DNA of 64,000 nucleotides, taken from assembly GCA_904066235.2 (NCBI GenBank), contig CAJFCV020000004.1:4464001-4528000 (forward strand). The letters run 5' to 3'. Below the pieces are notes generated by a model that did not search any database, was not told where the DNA came from, and was given only the letters and a program-made list of their open reading frames with translations. Source of the DNA: Bursaphelenchus xylophilus. Lineage: Eukaryota > Nematoda > Chromadorea > Rhabditida > Aphelenchoididae. Below, in pieces: positions 23,856-37,864 of this stretch. The position numbers and the translations under genes are program-made. Position 1 is the stretch's first letter, and every line of letters begins with the position of its first letter.

Positions 23856-25687
<1,832 letters not shown>

Positions 25688-28600
25688 ATGATCGGTGCAG
25701 CTCAATGGCCTCAACACCAAGGCGCCATCCAAGCATTTGCTCCCAATCCCCGAATGAATTATCAACAAGATTCGCGGCGACGGAAGGAACGTCCCACAAA
25801 TTCTGGGTCGAAACTGTTAACACGGCCCGAAAATGAACTGATGTTCGAAGTCCTCGGTCCTGATCGTGTGTCACTTGCAGCTGGAGTCATCCAACTTTTG
25901 AAAAGTGTGAGGGACCAATGGCAACATCAGCATGTGGGAGTGGTCTCGCTGATCAAGGATTATCAACGGAAACTGTACAGCCTGGCATTATTCGACATTT
26001 ACAATGGAAATCAGCTCTGGGAACAAGTATTGTAAGCAAGTTTTGAATGGTCTTATATTGTCCATGACATCAACTTCAATCCTTGAATTGTAGATATCGA
26101 GGATTTCGAGCCAAAACTTATCAACAATGTCCGAAATTCCTGACGTTCGAAGGAGACGGGAGTGTTTTCGGCTTGAATTTCTCGGACGACGAAGAAGCAC
26201 ATGGCTTTAAGATTCATCTGGAGAAGCGATATGAACAAGAACAAAAAGGCAGTAAGTCCGATGTGTTTGTTTTTGAGAGTAAATAGAGAAAGGGGTTTCA
26301 AGGAACTGTGAGAAAGGACAAAATATAGTCGCTACACTGTGGAAACAGTATAGTGAAGCCGTATAGGGATTGTACAGTGGGCCAGAAGGTTTTATGGTCT
26401 AAATTTTGCACCATCACATCAGAAATCATGTGCAATATTAGAAAAAATTGAATGGAGTAGGTTCCTTTGATCACGCATCCAAGTATGGGCTCTCAAAGTA
26501 ATAGAAACCTCATTTCGACTTTCACTTCATCGAATTACCCCCGATTCAAACGGCTTAAACCCTCGATCACGTCGAAAACAACGTAATTCAGCGAGAGTAA
26601 GGTTTTTTTTGTGTTTGTTTCGAGTCAAAACACTCCGCGATAGCAACAGGGAAACGATGCGCTTTCGAGTGACCGCCGGCTCTGTGTAAACGAAACCAAT
26701 CACTTGTCCTCGCTTCTTCCGCTGTCACCCAATATCGAATATTGTCTCGAGTGGCCGGGCATACTGTTCTCACCTACGATTTCCCTCAAGGATCGGTCCA
26801 TCCATTGTTACGTCATCGAATTAGGTCGTTAGTTCAAGAATAAGAAGGCGTATTTTGATGTTCTTCAATCAAGTTTGAATGTTGATCATGGTGAAGATGT
26901 AGACGGAAATAGGTTGATGGTAAACGATGATGATTGTCTGAAATTTGAAAGAATACCTCCCGACCATGAACGACACCTACTTTTATGTCAGCAACCACGA
27001 ACCTCTCACGGATTACAAACTTCTCTCGAGTTTTGGTCGGATCGGGACGATCCGGACCCCAAAACCCCACAAAATCCAACGTCCCAGGCCGATCTACCTC
27101 AACCCCGACCTCCAACACAACCAACTCACAACCAGTTTCATGAAGCAGATCCCAGAAACCCGGTCAGTTAGAGACGCGAATACCGAATTGGAATTGCGCA
27201 ACCGGATCCCCGGAGATCCGGGGATTTGTTTGTCTTCGAGTCAGAAGTCCATTCCGAAGTTTGAGAAGTCGCTGGATTCCGAGGACCCTCGCCACAGCCT
27301 TAGCTCTCCGCAAGACCACATCTCGTACGATCGGAACATTGGGTATGGTCGTATTCTTCTTGATGGACCAGTTGATCCAACTGATCGGCTAGAACAGTTT
27401 ACGATTAGACGCCTGCAGAACGACGAGAACGGATTCTGGGCTCGGAACGGCGGTCAGAACGCCATCTACAATAGAATCGACCAATATTTCTATCGGGAAG
27501 ACGAGTTTTTGCCCGATTTCGCACCAGATGATCTACAGTTCTGTGATCGCCAGAGTTTGAAGATTTTGAAGGAGCCGTTCGTCTTACGCAATCGTTCAGA
27601 TCCGCTACAAAGCATGGGCTCTCGTCCCGCTGCCCCACCCCCGCTCCCTCCGCCACACAAGGATTTGCGGATGCCGATCCGACTGCGCCATGTTTTTGAG
27701 GGCCCCGCCAGCTTACATTACAATGAGGCTCCAGCAAATGAAGTGCCGGGCGAGTTTCGACGCGAGAAATGCTTGAAGCTCGCGAAGAAGGACAATAGGA
27801 AGCGCATAAAATTCCAGGAACGCTTGATTACAGGTACTTCCTACATTACACATGACGAAATCATCCCTCTTTTGCTGCAGTTTCTAGTCGTTTTCCAGAA
27901 ATTTGTAGGGATTCTGACTTCATTTTCTAGTTTCTTCTCTTGTATGGGTGTGTGGTGGATTTTATGATCCTAAGATCTACATCAAGGTCCATATCAAATG
28001 TTGGCCATGATCTTGGTTGAAAGTATCTTGTCCATTGTCCGACCCAAGGGTAGTTAGAATTTGAGAAACGATGTTGTTGGATGACTAGGATTAATGCAAT
28101 ACTTTTAGATGGAAAAGCGCCAAATGGATCGACAAAACAAGCCCCATCTCGACCTCAGCCCCCAAGTAAACCCCCAGCAGCCGGGATTACGGACGTCGGA
28201 AGCGTGCCTCATTTTGGAATTTATCAACACAACTCACCGGTCGATCCGAAGAAGGCGAAGGCCAAGGATAAGAAGAATAAAAAGAAGCCAAGGATCCGGA
28301 AAGAAGATATTGGACATCCCACCAATTTCCAGTAAGCATTATATGCATTTTACGACAGGGCTTGGGGGAGATTGTAATAGTTTAGCCGATTACAGCGACT
28401 TTTTGGGGATAGTAGGAGAGCGGGACGTATTTTTATGTGTTGTATAATTCGGCATTATTTCAGACATAAGGCTCACCTCGGCTGGGACGTGGACGGGGGA
28501 TTCAGTCAGAATTTCTGTGAAGGAGAACCCCTCGACGAGAGCGTCAAGGAATTGCTGAGGGCTGCCGGCCAAAACCCCGAGGATATGAAGCCGGACGACA

Positions 28601-30123
28601 TTGCTTTTGTGCGAACCTTTATCAACAACTATCAAGAAGCTCCGGGAAACATTCCCCCGCCAGTCCCTTCGGTGCAATCCAGCCCAGCCATTGTTCAGCC
28701 CGCCACCGCCTCATATCATCATAATCCGATTCATCAGGCCCAGTCCATCCAATCCGTCCAACATTCATCTTATCCTAGGCCAGCTGCTCCACCTCGTCCG
28801 CCGGCGGCGGATCATTACGGTGGACAGCATGAATATGGGTCATATAACACAGGGGGATATGGAGGAGGTTATGGGTCACATGGGCAACAGTCTGTTCCTC
28901 CCACTCCACCGTCACAACCTCCACCAGCTCCGATGAGAGATGCCTCCATGCAGCAACACCGACCGCTCAGGCCGCCTCCAATTGAAGCTAGAACGGTAAG
29001 ACATTGGTTTTAGAGTGAATGAAGTACGGACGTTTTTTGTATATAGGGCGCAGATCACGGAAAGGGGACGATTGTTTGAATCTTTAGCAGATTTTAGGTA
29101 ATAATCTCTGCGTATTAAAGTTGCCTATGCTTATAGAGTTGTGTAATAGATAACCGAGGATATTTGACATGATAATAGGGGCCCTCAGAGTAATTTTACT
29201 CTGTGATCGCCAATTTTTGCGCGCGGTTTTTGGACTTGCGATCTCTTTCTTTGCGCCTTTTTTGGGAAGCCTCCGTTTATTTTGAGTCAGGCTCTCGTCC
29301 TTGATGCGGTTATTCAGGTTAGAATGAGCTTGAAGAATGTCCTCAAAGTTTTTAAGAGATCTAAAGGGAAAAGGTTTGCTAAAATTAAAGTAAGATTAAT
29401 TTTAATGTTATTGTAATGTGTAACTTAATTTTTTGAACATTTTAACTTTTAAATGTTTTTTTTCAGACATCATATTCGAATGGCCCACAGACTCCTCCTC
29501 CACCACCCCCAATGCCTCCAGCCTCCCAATCGTCGGCCAGTCGTCCCCAACCACCACCCCCAGCACCTCCCCCACCCCCTTCAACCCAGTCCTCCAGCTC
29601 TTCAATACCTCCACCACCGCCCCCTCCCCCACCTCCAGGAGCCCTCAACAGCGTGAACAACAACAAAGCTCCATCGTCAGAACCAAAACCTCCACCGAAG
29701 CCGGCCTCGGCTCCAGCTTCTGACGGCAGGTCGGACCTGCTTCAAGCAATCCAAAAAGGTGCCAAGCTTCGGCATGTTGACCCTCCAGCCGAGAGATCTC
29801 CCCTGGCAGCGACCGGAAATGCCCGGGATAACATGATGGAACAGATACGACAAGGAGCTCAACTCAAACATGTAGGTTTTTTGATTATATTACACATGAG
29901 ATTGTCTTGATTTTTAGGTGGATCAACAGGAAGTTGAGACGAATAGGAAATCGGTACCAGGTTCCCAACAGATGGGCGGCATTGCTGGAGCGTTGGCCAG
30001 GGCTTTGGAAGAAAGGCGGAAGAATATGAACAACTCGGATGGTAAGGAGAATAAATTTATCAAGCAGAGCATCAAATTTCAGAATCCGAGGCAGAGAATG
30101 ACAGTGAATGGGAAGACGATTGA
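25688..30123 (+). CDS. wsp-1: WASP/N-WASP actin nucleation-promoting factor
   Basis: Seven exons (25688-26031, 26094-26251, 28109-28331, 28464-28995, 29467-29871, 29918-30041, 30083-30123) sum to 608 residues. Domains in order: WH1 (about 40-165); basic patch (KKAKAKDKKNKKKPRIRK); CRIB, IGHPTNFQHKAHLGW, with the codons split at 28331/28464; autoinhibitory helix (VKELLRAAG); proline-rich core with many PPPP runs; two WH2 motifs (RSDLLQAIQKGAKLRHV and RDNMMEQIRQGAQLKHV); central helix (GALARALEERRK); and acidic tail ending NDSEWEDD. This is a complete Cdc42-regulated Arp2/3 activator. The conserved Trp tail depends on a 41-nt intron and a 41-nt last exon. Exons 2 and 3 are separated by a 1.9-kb intron containing the alternative first exon. 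Confidence 0.95.
26966..27833 (+). CDS. wsp-1: Putative alternative first coding exon of wsp-1 (WH1-less isoform)
   Basis: An 868-base open frame lies within the wsp-1 intron between the WH1 exons and the basic/CRIB exon. It begins MNDTYFYVSNHEPL and ends RKRIKFQERLIT at a GTACTT donor. It ends in phase 1, as does the WH1 exon at 26251, so either can be spliced to 28109 without a frameshift; this exon plus exons 3-7 gives a 730-residue protein. C. elegans wsp-1 is known to have a second isoform lacking WH1. This N-terminus has no domain I recognise; it contains a short proline stretch (APPPLPPPHK) and a basic end next to the WASP basic region. A separate nested gene is the alternative. Confidence 0.65.
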
Positions 30124-30584
30124 GCCTCTGGCCCCGAAGAATGACGGGTATCCCTCCCTCCCCCCGAATACTCCATATTTTTCCAAATTTTCTCACTCCG
30201 GTTATCAACTTCCGATCCCAATTTTCTAACGACCCTTGAGTTTTCGATGCCTTTCCTTGACTGTGATAACGCCTGAGGGATGTGGAGCGCTCAATAGTAC
30301 AAATCAACCAATCGTAGAACTTATATTCACCACCTTCTCCTTGTTTAACCCCCTAACCTTGAGTTCTTACATTGTAAACCTTGTATTTGTATAAAAAGTA
30401 AACTAATATCCATGAAAAAGGAGAACAAAGCATCCGTCTACATCGGACAAACATAGTATTTTGATTATCTGACCAGCGGAAATACCTTAAAATGTATTTT
30501 CGCTTATCAGAGAGGATTAATCGAAGATGCATAAGTTTTTTGGAGTTTAGATTCGGCCCAATGACTTCTATACGAATATTGTAA

Positions 30585-33500
30585 ATGTCATTTAAGTGCC
30601 ATCTTTGTGTCAAACACTTCACGTCGAATTGGGTGAGAATAAAATAAATAGAATTAAAGTCTGTGGTTTATCATGTGCAATATTGTGGTTTTTTGCATGT
30701 AACTCGAAGTTAAATAATTGTAATTTCTCTAGAATTGATGGAAGAGAAATACGATCTGTTGGAAGAATGATTTTAGGCTAGGGAAAGGACTGAAGGATTA
30801 GATTAAAAGTTTTCTATTATAATAGAATTTACCTAGTACAGAGTAAAGTATAAATTTGAAAAAAGCCCGTATTTAAAGACGGTTGATTGAGAACGAGAAT
30901 CAAAAAATTTTTATTTTATCTATCGTTTGCAGGAACTCACTGAACACTTTGTCGCCGTCTCTCACCAAATCAAATGGAAACAAGATCAGACTTCCAAAGG
31001 AATTGAATCCCCTGAACAACGCTGTATTCTCTGCCAATTCGTATGCACAGACATTCCCAGTTACGTCACGGTAGGTTTTATCTTTTAAAGGCTTTTTTTG
31101 GGGTTTTGGCGATATAACACTTGCTGTTTGAAACCAAATATAATTTATCGTATAAAATGACGCCGCACCCTGCGGGACTCTAGACGCGAACTGCCACGTA
31201 AAAATAAAGTTTGGGAAACATTTTTTTGGATCACTGATTCGTGTATTATAGGCGGGAAGGGAGGAATGAACTGATGCAATGTGAGTTTTGGGTTGCAATA
31301 TGTAAAAGTTCGTCCACCAACATGTGATGTTATCTTAGCCATGAAATCATAATTTTCAGCACGTAAACTCGGCCGATCATAAGATAAGATTGAATTCACT
31401 GCGAGTCCGTCAAAGTGTCCTGGAAGACGCCGGAATTCAACAGCCGGAGTCGGAAGGGTCATCATACTCTTTTGAAATTGAAGTGAGTATATTTCTTATG
31501 TTGTACTTGATGTGTTTGATGATCTAAGATTTCAATTGCAGATGCCCAAAAAGTCAAACAAGAAGGCGAAACCAAAACCTAACCCTCCAAGAAAGGACCC
31601 ACCAAGGAAGAAGTCAGCAAGTGGCCGACAGAATCCGCCAAATATTCCACTACCTCCACCTGATCTCAGAATGCCCCAAGCTCCTCCATTTGGCGCCTTT
31701 TTTGGTCATGGCCTTCCAGTGCCTCCCCAAATGATGTCTGATCCCTATGCAAGGCCACTGTTCTATGATCACCGTGACCGATTTGGTCCAGGATATCGAG
31801 AGAGTAATCCATATCCAAGAGAAGGTCCTTTCGAAGATTTTGGACGGAGAAACTCGGGAGATCATCGACTGGTTGATGACCGAAGGATTAAAGAAGAGGA
31901 TCGACCACATAGTAGAGGATCGTATAGAAGGAATGATTACAGAGAGTCGAGATTCGAGAGATTCGATGATTTTAGGAACAGAATGGATGATCGGAGAGAA
32001 AGAAGAGATTACCGGGAAGATGATAGGAGAAGAGATGATCGGCATCATGAAGACAGAAGCTCGAGGACTTCTTCTCGACCTCCAGAACGTTCACGATCCT
32101 CAAGGCCATCGCCTGAACGTTCAAGGGCTCAGTCGAAGCCCCCAGAACAACATAAAAGAATCGAACCGATTGCTCGCCCTGGTCAGATTGTTCAGAGAAA
32201 TAACAGCAGACCCATTCCTGAACCGCCTAGCCCAATAACGTCTCCTGTTCAGGATAAAGTATCTGTTGCAAATTCGGAGCTTCAGTTTAATAATGGAAAC
32301 AATAGCGAAACAAGTTCGATTACCAGCACTCCAGCAGCAACCAATCCGACTTTGCTCAAGAACCTAAAGCAAGAAGTCTTAGAGTCCCAGAAACGCGATA
32401 AAAACCCGGTGAAGATGGGTAAGAGAGGTTTTACATCTTATACTAGGAAGTTTGAGTAATAATTTTGAAGAATTTCAAATTTTAGTGGTCCCAGAAAAGA
32501 AAGGCTACGAGAAACGGATGCCAAACTCAATCCAGAACTTGATGAACAAGAAGAGCCAGAAGATGCTGGCCACTCGAATGAAACAGTACACCCTTGGAGG
32601 GGAATCCGTTCTCGGCGCAACCGCCTCACAGTCAAGCTCGGAGTCCTCAGATGAAGATGAAACTAGCGCTGTCCGGAAAGCAATCGAATCTATCAGACGA
32701 GTTGGCCCGAAGGCACCAATAACCGGACTTGAGAGTAAATTTTTCTTCAACTTTTTATGTTTGACGTCATGGATAAGATAAAATTGTTCGATTTTAGTCC
32801 TCCAACCGGCTACATCAACATCTGCAGCTGCCTCCGAGGCCAAGAAAAGGAAGCGGCTTCCAGATACGGTGGAGGAATTTGTGGAAACTCATGGGAATTT
32901 ACCGAGCAAAAAGAAAATCAGCCAAATGGCGGACAAAATGTTAAAACAATTCGAGCAGGATCGACAACGAGAAGAGAGGGCAAGGACAAGCTCCAACAAC
33001 TCACAGAGCTCTCAACCGGTGACGAAGAAGGCCCTTACTCATCCGTTAAATCAAGATGACAGTAGCTCCGATTCAGATGAGGATAGAAAGGTAAGGAAAA
33101 TGTAGTTTTATTCAACATTGTTTGTGTTTAGCCTGTTATTGATCTCCGAAAACCGAAACAAACCCGGCCAGAACCTCCGGTTCCAACAGATCCGACTCCA
33201 ACATCGGACCCCGCGAAGCCGGACCCCTTTGCCGCGATGGAACAACAAGTGTTTGGTATTGATGAAGAAACAGCTGAAGCTATCAGAAAATACGTGAGTT
33301 CAGAGAATACGTGATCGAACTCGTTTTAATTGCGGTTTAGGAAGAGTCCAAAAAGAACACCACTCCTCAAAGACCGCCGATAATTGTCCATCAAGAGCAG
33401 GGTTCTTCAAATAGTGTTACAGTACCCCCAACACAGAAGAGACAAAGACAGCGGAAGTTACAACTGCCTAACATAGCTATTGATGGACAAAATCATGTAA

Positions 33501-33808
33501 GTTTTGCATCGAATGAGGATGTTTTTATATTATCCTTGAGATTAAGAAAATATTTCAGTTGGAAGCCATGTGGAATCTAGCCGAGACGGAAACAACTTTA
33601 CAAGAAGGCCTCGAACGTCTAAGCCGAGAAGAAGAGAAGTGCCAGGCGTTGGTGGAGAACTCTATGAGGAAATTGGAATCGATCAGAAAGCAAAAAGAAG
33701 AGGTAAAAAGGAGTAGAAGGAGTATATATAAGTTTATTGCAGCAAGCCAAACTCGTGAAGGACATCCAGAAGAACAAGAAGAAGCTCCTCAGCAACCGGA
33801 GGCGCTAA
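30585..33808 (+). CDS. Double U1-type zinc-finger, RS-rich nuclear protein
   Basis: The first exon (30585-30632) is only 48 bases, MSFKCHLCVKHFTSNW, and joins 30933-31070 and 31360-31482. The joined sequence makes two fingers of the same C-x2-C-x12-H-x5-H spacing: CHLC...H-FVAVS-H and CILC...H-VNSAD-H, each split by an intron. This is the U1/matrin class seen in RNA-binding nuclear proteins. Exon 31542-32418 encodes a Pro-rich and then Arg/Asp/Ser-rich region (many RRDDR, SRS and ERSR words). Later exons (from 32486, 32798 and on to 33808) encode acidic Ser runs, a basic helix (THGNLPSKKKISQMADKM) and a C-terminal coiled coil ending KKKLLSNRRR. Splicing or mRNA-processing work is inferred. 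I know no exact orthologue. It begins 462 bp after wsp-1 on the same strand. Confidence 0.8.
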
Positions 33809-34375
33809 TAACCCTTCTCTAAGTTTTCTAATCTTGTTGATTTTTTAATTCATTTTGTTGTTGTTATAAAGTACAACATAAAGTTTGTGCTCTTCCTTCG
33901 TTTTGGTTTTGTGTTATACCAGATGAACTGTCAAATTTTGACTATGGAATTCGAATTATTCAAGCAAAAATTGGATGCAAAATTTAAACTATAATACGAC
34001 CATCATACTAGCATGAATTAAGGTAGAAATAGCGTAATTCTGACTCTCAAATAAACTTTTTGGAATTTCTCGCACTAGGCAATGGGAAAACGTATAACTT
34101 GGAACACGCGATGAACTCTAAGCTAATCTCCCGGATTAGCCCCTTCGTCACTTTAAACAGTTTTAAAATGACCAAAATTGGAGGCCGTTGAGTAATTGGC
34201 TGTTGTTTGTACCCTCTCTTTTTATTCAATTCCCCTTACTTCGAGCTATTTCAGCAGGACATGTGCTTCCCCAAATGTTTTGTAAATAGTTCCGTCGCTT
34301 TTTGAGCAGATAACTTACTTGTTTTTGTTTTGAAAACAGCTGCTCCTTGACCTGAATCGGGCTCCCAAAGCAATT

Positions 34376-36135
34376 ATGAAGAACGAAAAGGAAGTCGGGA
34401 TTCAGATTTTGCGGAAATTGCCTGAGGATGTGAGTTTATACTACTGCAGATTAGTTTAATATAAAATTTTGGATTGAAAAAAGTCTGAAGATGCCCGAGA
34501 GCTTTTCTCGCCAGGCATTAGGGATTCCCAAACTCAAAAATAAATGTTTTGGCTTTCGTTTTCCAAAATAAAAACGAGATTTCCGGCTCCAAACTAGGAA
34601 AAGTCTTTTATCCTACTTTTTCAATTTTAAACTAAAGTTTTTACCGATTTCAGATCTCTTACTTAATATGGAAGAGATTTACAGTCCTGGAGATCCTGGA
34701 AAATTACCATTTCGTTCCCCAAACCGACAAATTCTCGTGTCTGAACCGAAAATTTTTCCATCTTTGTCTTCGAAACCATGTAAAATGCCTTCATGGGGAA
34801 TGCCCCGTTCAAAAATTCGACGAATTTATGGCCTCAACCTCCAGATCGCTCAGCAACTCAATGCCCGAAGCCAGTTTCGACCATCATCTTGCAGGTTTTA
34901 TCAGCAAACTATCCACTTCTTCTCGAAAACCCATTCAAATTCACTTTAAATTGGTGAAGAACTACTCCCAGTGTCCGAAATTACAAGTTGTTGATAGTGA
35001 ATTCGATTATGCGAAGAGAGAAGCTAATTTTACACTCGGCTACACTAATGGACACAGTCAATTCATAGAGTCTTGGATGGATTTATCGACGGATTTTGAC
35101 CGGATTTCCACAATTTTGGATTCCCAAAAAGGGAATCTTTATTTCTCGGAGATCAAAGAGGTCGGCACTAACCAATATGGACTAGCCATACTCTCCAAGA
35201 GCCTGCTTCACGATCTTGACCCAACATCTTTGCTAGTGATAAACCTTTTGCCATCAACTAAACCAATGATGACTATGGCAAAAAACAAACTTTACATATT
35301 GATGACGCTTCCTACTCTGGTCAAGATTATTCAATACGATTTGGAGACAAAAAACGTCATCGAAAAGGATATTCTTACAAAAAGAAGGGTGAGTAAACTG
35401 ATTTGGGATATTGTACTTGCCAGAAGGTCACAAAGATGGCAAAAAACGGCCATTTTTTGTCATAGTATGACCATCAATGATCTCCATATTAGCTAATCAG
35501 CACTGTAATATATTTCTTCGTATTTACGAAAAATTAAAAATTTAGATCCGACACATCATCGCCTGTGATGACACAATTTCCCTTCTATTTTTTGATGTTT
35601 TATATCTCTTCAAAGTCGAATCGAATGAAATAATCGAGACTGACAAGATCTACACCGAGCCCATCAAGCTAAATGACACTTGTATTGTCTACATTACCGG
35701 TTACTGGCCTAATGACTTCACCAGATTATATAATATTAATGTAAGTCGTCTCTAAAAACTTTACTCTGTCCAAAGTTTGTAATCAAAACAGCTGATATGT
35801 GATTTAGATGTTGCATTACAACGGGAGTCGGTGGAAAAAGACGTTCTTGCATTCCGCGAAAACAATTTTGCCCTGGACTGTCCCCAAAACATGTAATATA
35901 CGGCCGGCTTTGGTCCTAAAGCCAATTACCTCGCAAATATTTGAAGTTCATTACATGATGAGAGGCCGGAATATATATTTCCAGGAGAATGATGGGGGTA
36001 AGCGAAATTTTTTAATGAAGTAAAATTGCATAACATGCCTTTCCAGAGACCCCGCGCATGATCCACAAGGACAAACTGGTTGACAAAACGCTTTTCCCTC
36101 AAATTTATCGGCTTTCTTACGAATTCAATGCCTAA
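34376..36135 (+). CDS. F-box-like nematode protein of unknown function
   Basis: A plus-strand chain of about five exons: 34376-34430, about 34654-35390, about 35547-35740, 35808-35998 and 36047-36135. The joined N-terminus reads ILRKLPEDISYLIWKRFTVL, followed by LNRKFFHLCLRN, which resembles a divergent F-box (LP-x-D and a later tryptophan or leucine helix). The rest is beta-strand-rich, with repeated short hydrophobic strands (LYFSEI, LYILMTLPTL, ISLLFFDVLYLFKV) that could form a small propeller. Worms have hundreds of fast-evolving F-box proteins acting as SCF adaptors. An ORF frame continues upstream of the ATG to a GAAAACAG acceptor at 34339, so an extra 5' exon or trans-splicing is possible. 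The F-box call is weak. Confidence 0.6.
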
Positions 36136-36355
36136 ATTAAAATAAGAAGTTAATAATACTTTTCCAAGGCTCTCAACAATATTTACGCCTTCTTTCATCG
36201 CGTATTTATTAAAAAAATATGAATGACAACAACAAAAAATAAAGAATGAGTAAGACAATATATTATTATGCAATTTGATGAGAATTTGAAAATTATTTTA
36301 ATGGTCGGACCCGTTGTTTTCTTTTACTTCATCCGGGCCATTTTCCTGGGTTTAT

Positions 36356-37677
36356 TCATCCTCTTCTCGCACCAATAGGGACCACGGCGGCCTCGAACTC
36401 GTCGCTGGAATCGGTGCCACCATCGGAACAGACAGGATAGTCCTCGGCCTGGATCTCTTCCTTTTGGGGGATCTGATCCTTGCGCTCTTCCGCTTGGATC
36501 GGGGACATCTAAACATGGATAATATAAAGGATGTATAAAATGCTGAAAAATCAAAAGGAGACCTTAGAACTAGTCTGAATGGCGGGTTCTCTCTGTGTTT
36601 CCAGGTTTGATTCATCTGAGGAGTCGTCACTGTCATCGGAAGGATCTTCGTTGTCCTCGGCCTGGCTCTCTTCTTTTTCAGGAATCTCGATACCGTTGTC
36701 TTCCGCTTGAGTTGGTGCTACCTAAACACGGATAATATAAATCATTGTCCAAAAAAGCAATGCATGAATAGAGAATATTCAAACCTTTCTTGGCCCGCAT
36801 CTTTTGGCGGGGTTTTTTCGAATCCTCTTTTGGTGTTGTGCTATTCCGTCCTCTAAAGAACCGTCATCCGACAACTCGGTAGAAGCCTTTTCAGCGCCTT
36901 CAGAATAACCTAAACACAAAAACTGAATATTTCATATTGTACTTACCAGACGAATAGGAGTCTCTCAGCATCCGCAAAACCTCACCATGACTGGTGTTAC
37001 GGGGAGGAGGGCGTTTGCGTTTAACCGACTGTTTGATGGTTGTGTGAGTCGCTGAATCCGAAATGTGCGGCTGTTTTCCGACACTCTGAATGGCTCTTCC
37101 AAAACTTTCAGCCAGGTCAACAATAATATGACCAAAAAGACGGCCTGCTTCAGACGAAAACTTCGTCACCAACGTTTTGACATACTCACTGTTCAGCGCA
37201 GTGCCTCCAACAGGCTGTTCAGGACCTTCTCCATGACCTACCAAAGGATCCTTTTGTCCATTCTCTGCATTATTTTTTAAAACCCGAGAAAAAAAATTGC
37301 AGAAGTTTTGCTCATCGGCACGATTTTCCAAGCAGAAGTTCAAATGATGTAACTAAAATGAAACCAGACCGTTGGGTCTAAATAGATTGTCCTTACCACC
37401 TGATCGGCGTCCTTGGTGAAAAGCTCGAAGTGATGCTTAGAAAACGAAAATTCTGAGTCCGCAGCCAGCTCAATGATGTAGAGAACTTCAAATTTTCTCA
37501 TAAACATCAGTGTGCGTTCGAAAATGACCAGAGTCAATGGTTCTCCCGGAAGTCGGAAATGCATCTAAAGAACAATCTAAAAAAGTGGGTAAAAATTACC
37601 TTATTGGTGGGCTCCTTATACAAAATACCCCCGAGTTGCACTGAGTACGACTTCTTCTTGTCCGCAAGTCCCACCAT
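36356..37677 (-). CDS. Unknown protein: PH-like N-terminus, duplicated acidic C-terminal exons
   Basis: Six exons run from the ATG at 37677 (two bases after a TGTACAG acceptor) to TGA at 36358-36356. The first ~110 residues look like a compact beta barrel plus helix (SYSVQLGGILYKE, KHHFELFTKDADQVLHHLNF), reminiscent of a PH or EVH1 fold, though no family is certain. The middle is basic (KRKRPPPRNTSHGE). The last two exons, about 36567-36722 and 36356-36509, are duplicates: QAEDNGIEIPEKEESQAED and QAEERKDQIPQKEEIQAED, each followed by Asp/Ser runs; the introns before them also match. It is divergent from the HORMA gene with only 187 bp between start codons, so shared regulation is likely. Confidence 0.72.
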
Positions 37678-37864
37678 CTCTGTACAGAAGAATTATACCG
37701 TTGAGGATCCACCAAAAAGTTTCGGGGACAAACGCGGTGTGGTTCCGCCTGCGTCCCGCCACGAAATTCTGATCTACTGTTTTTTACACTTTTTTTGATT
37801 TCAGAAAACTTTTTTTTAAGATTTTTGTTAATTTTTTGATTTATCAAGGAGATCAGGTGTAAAT

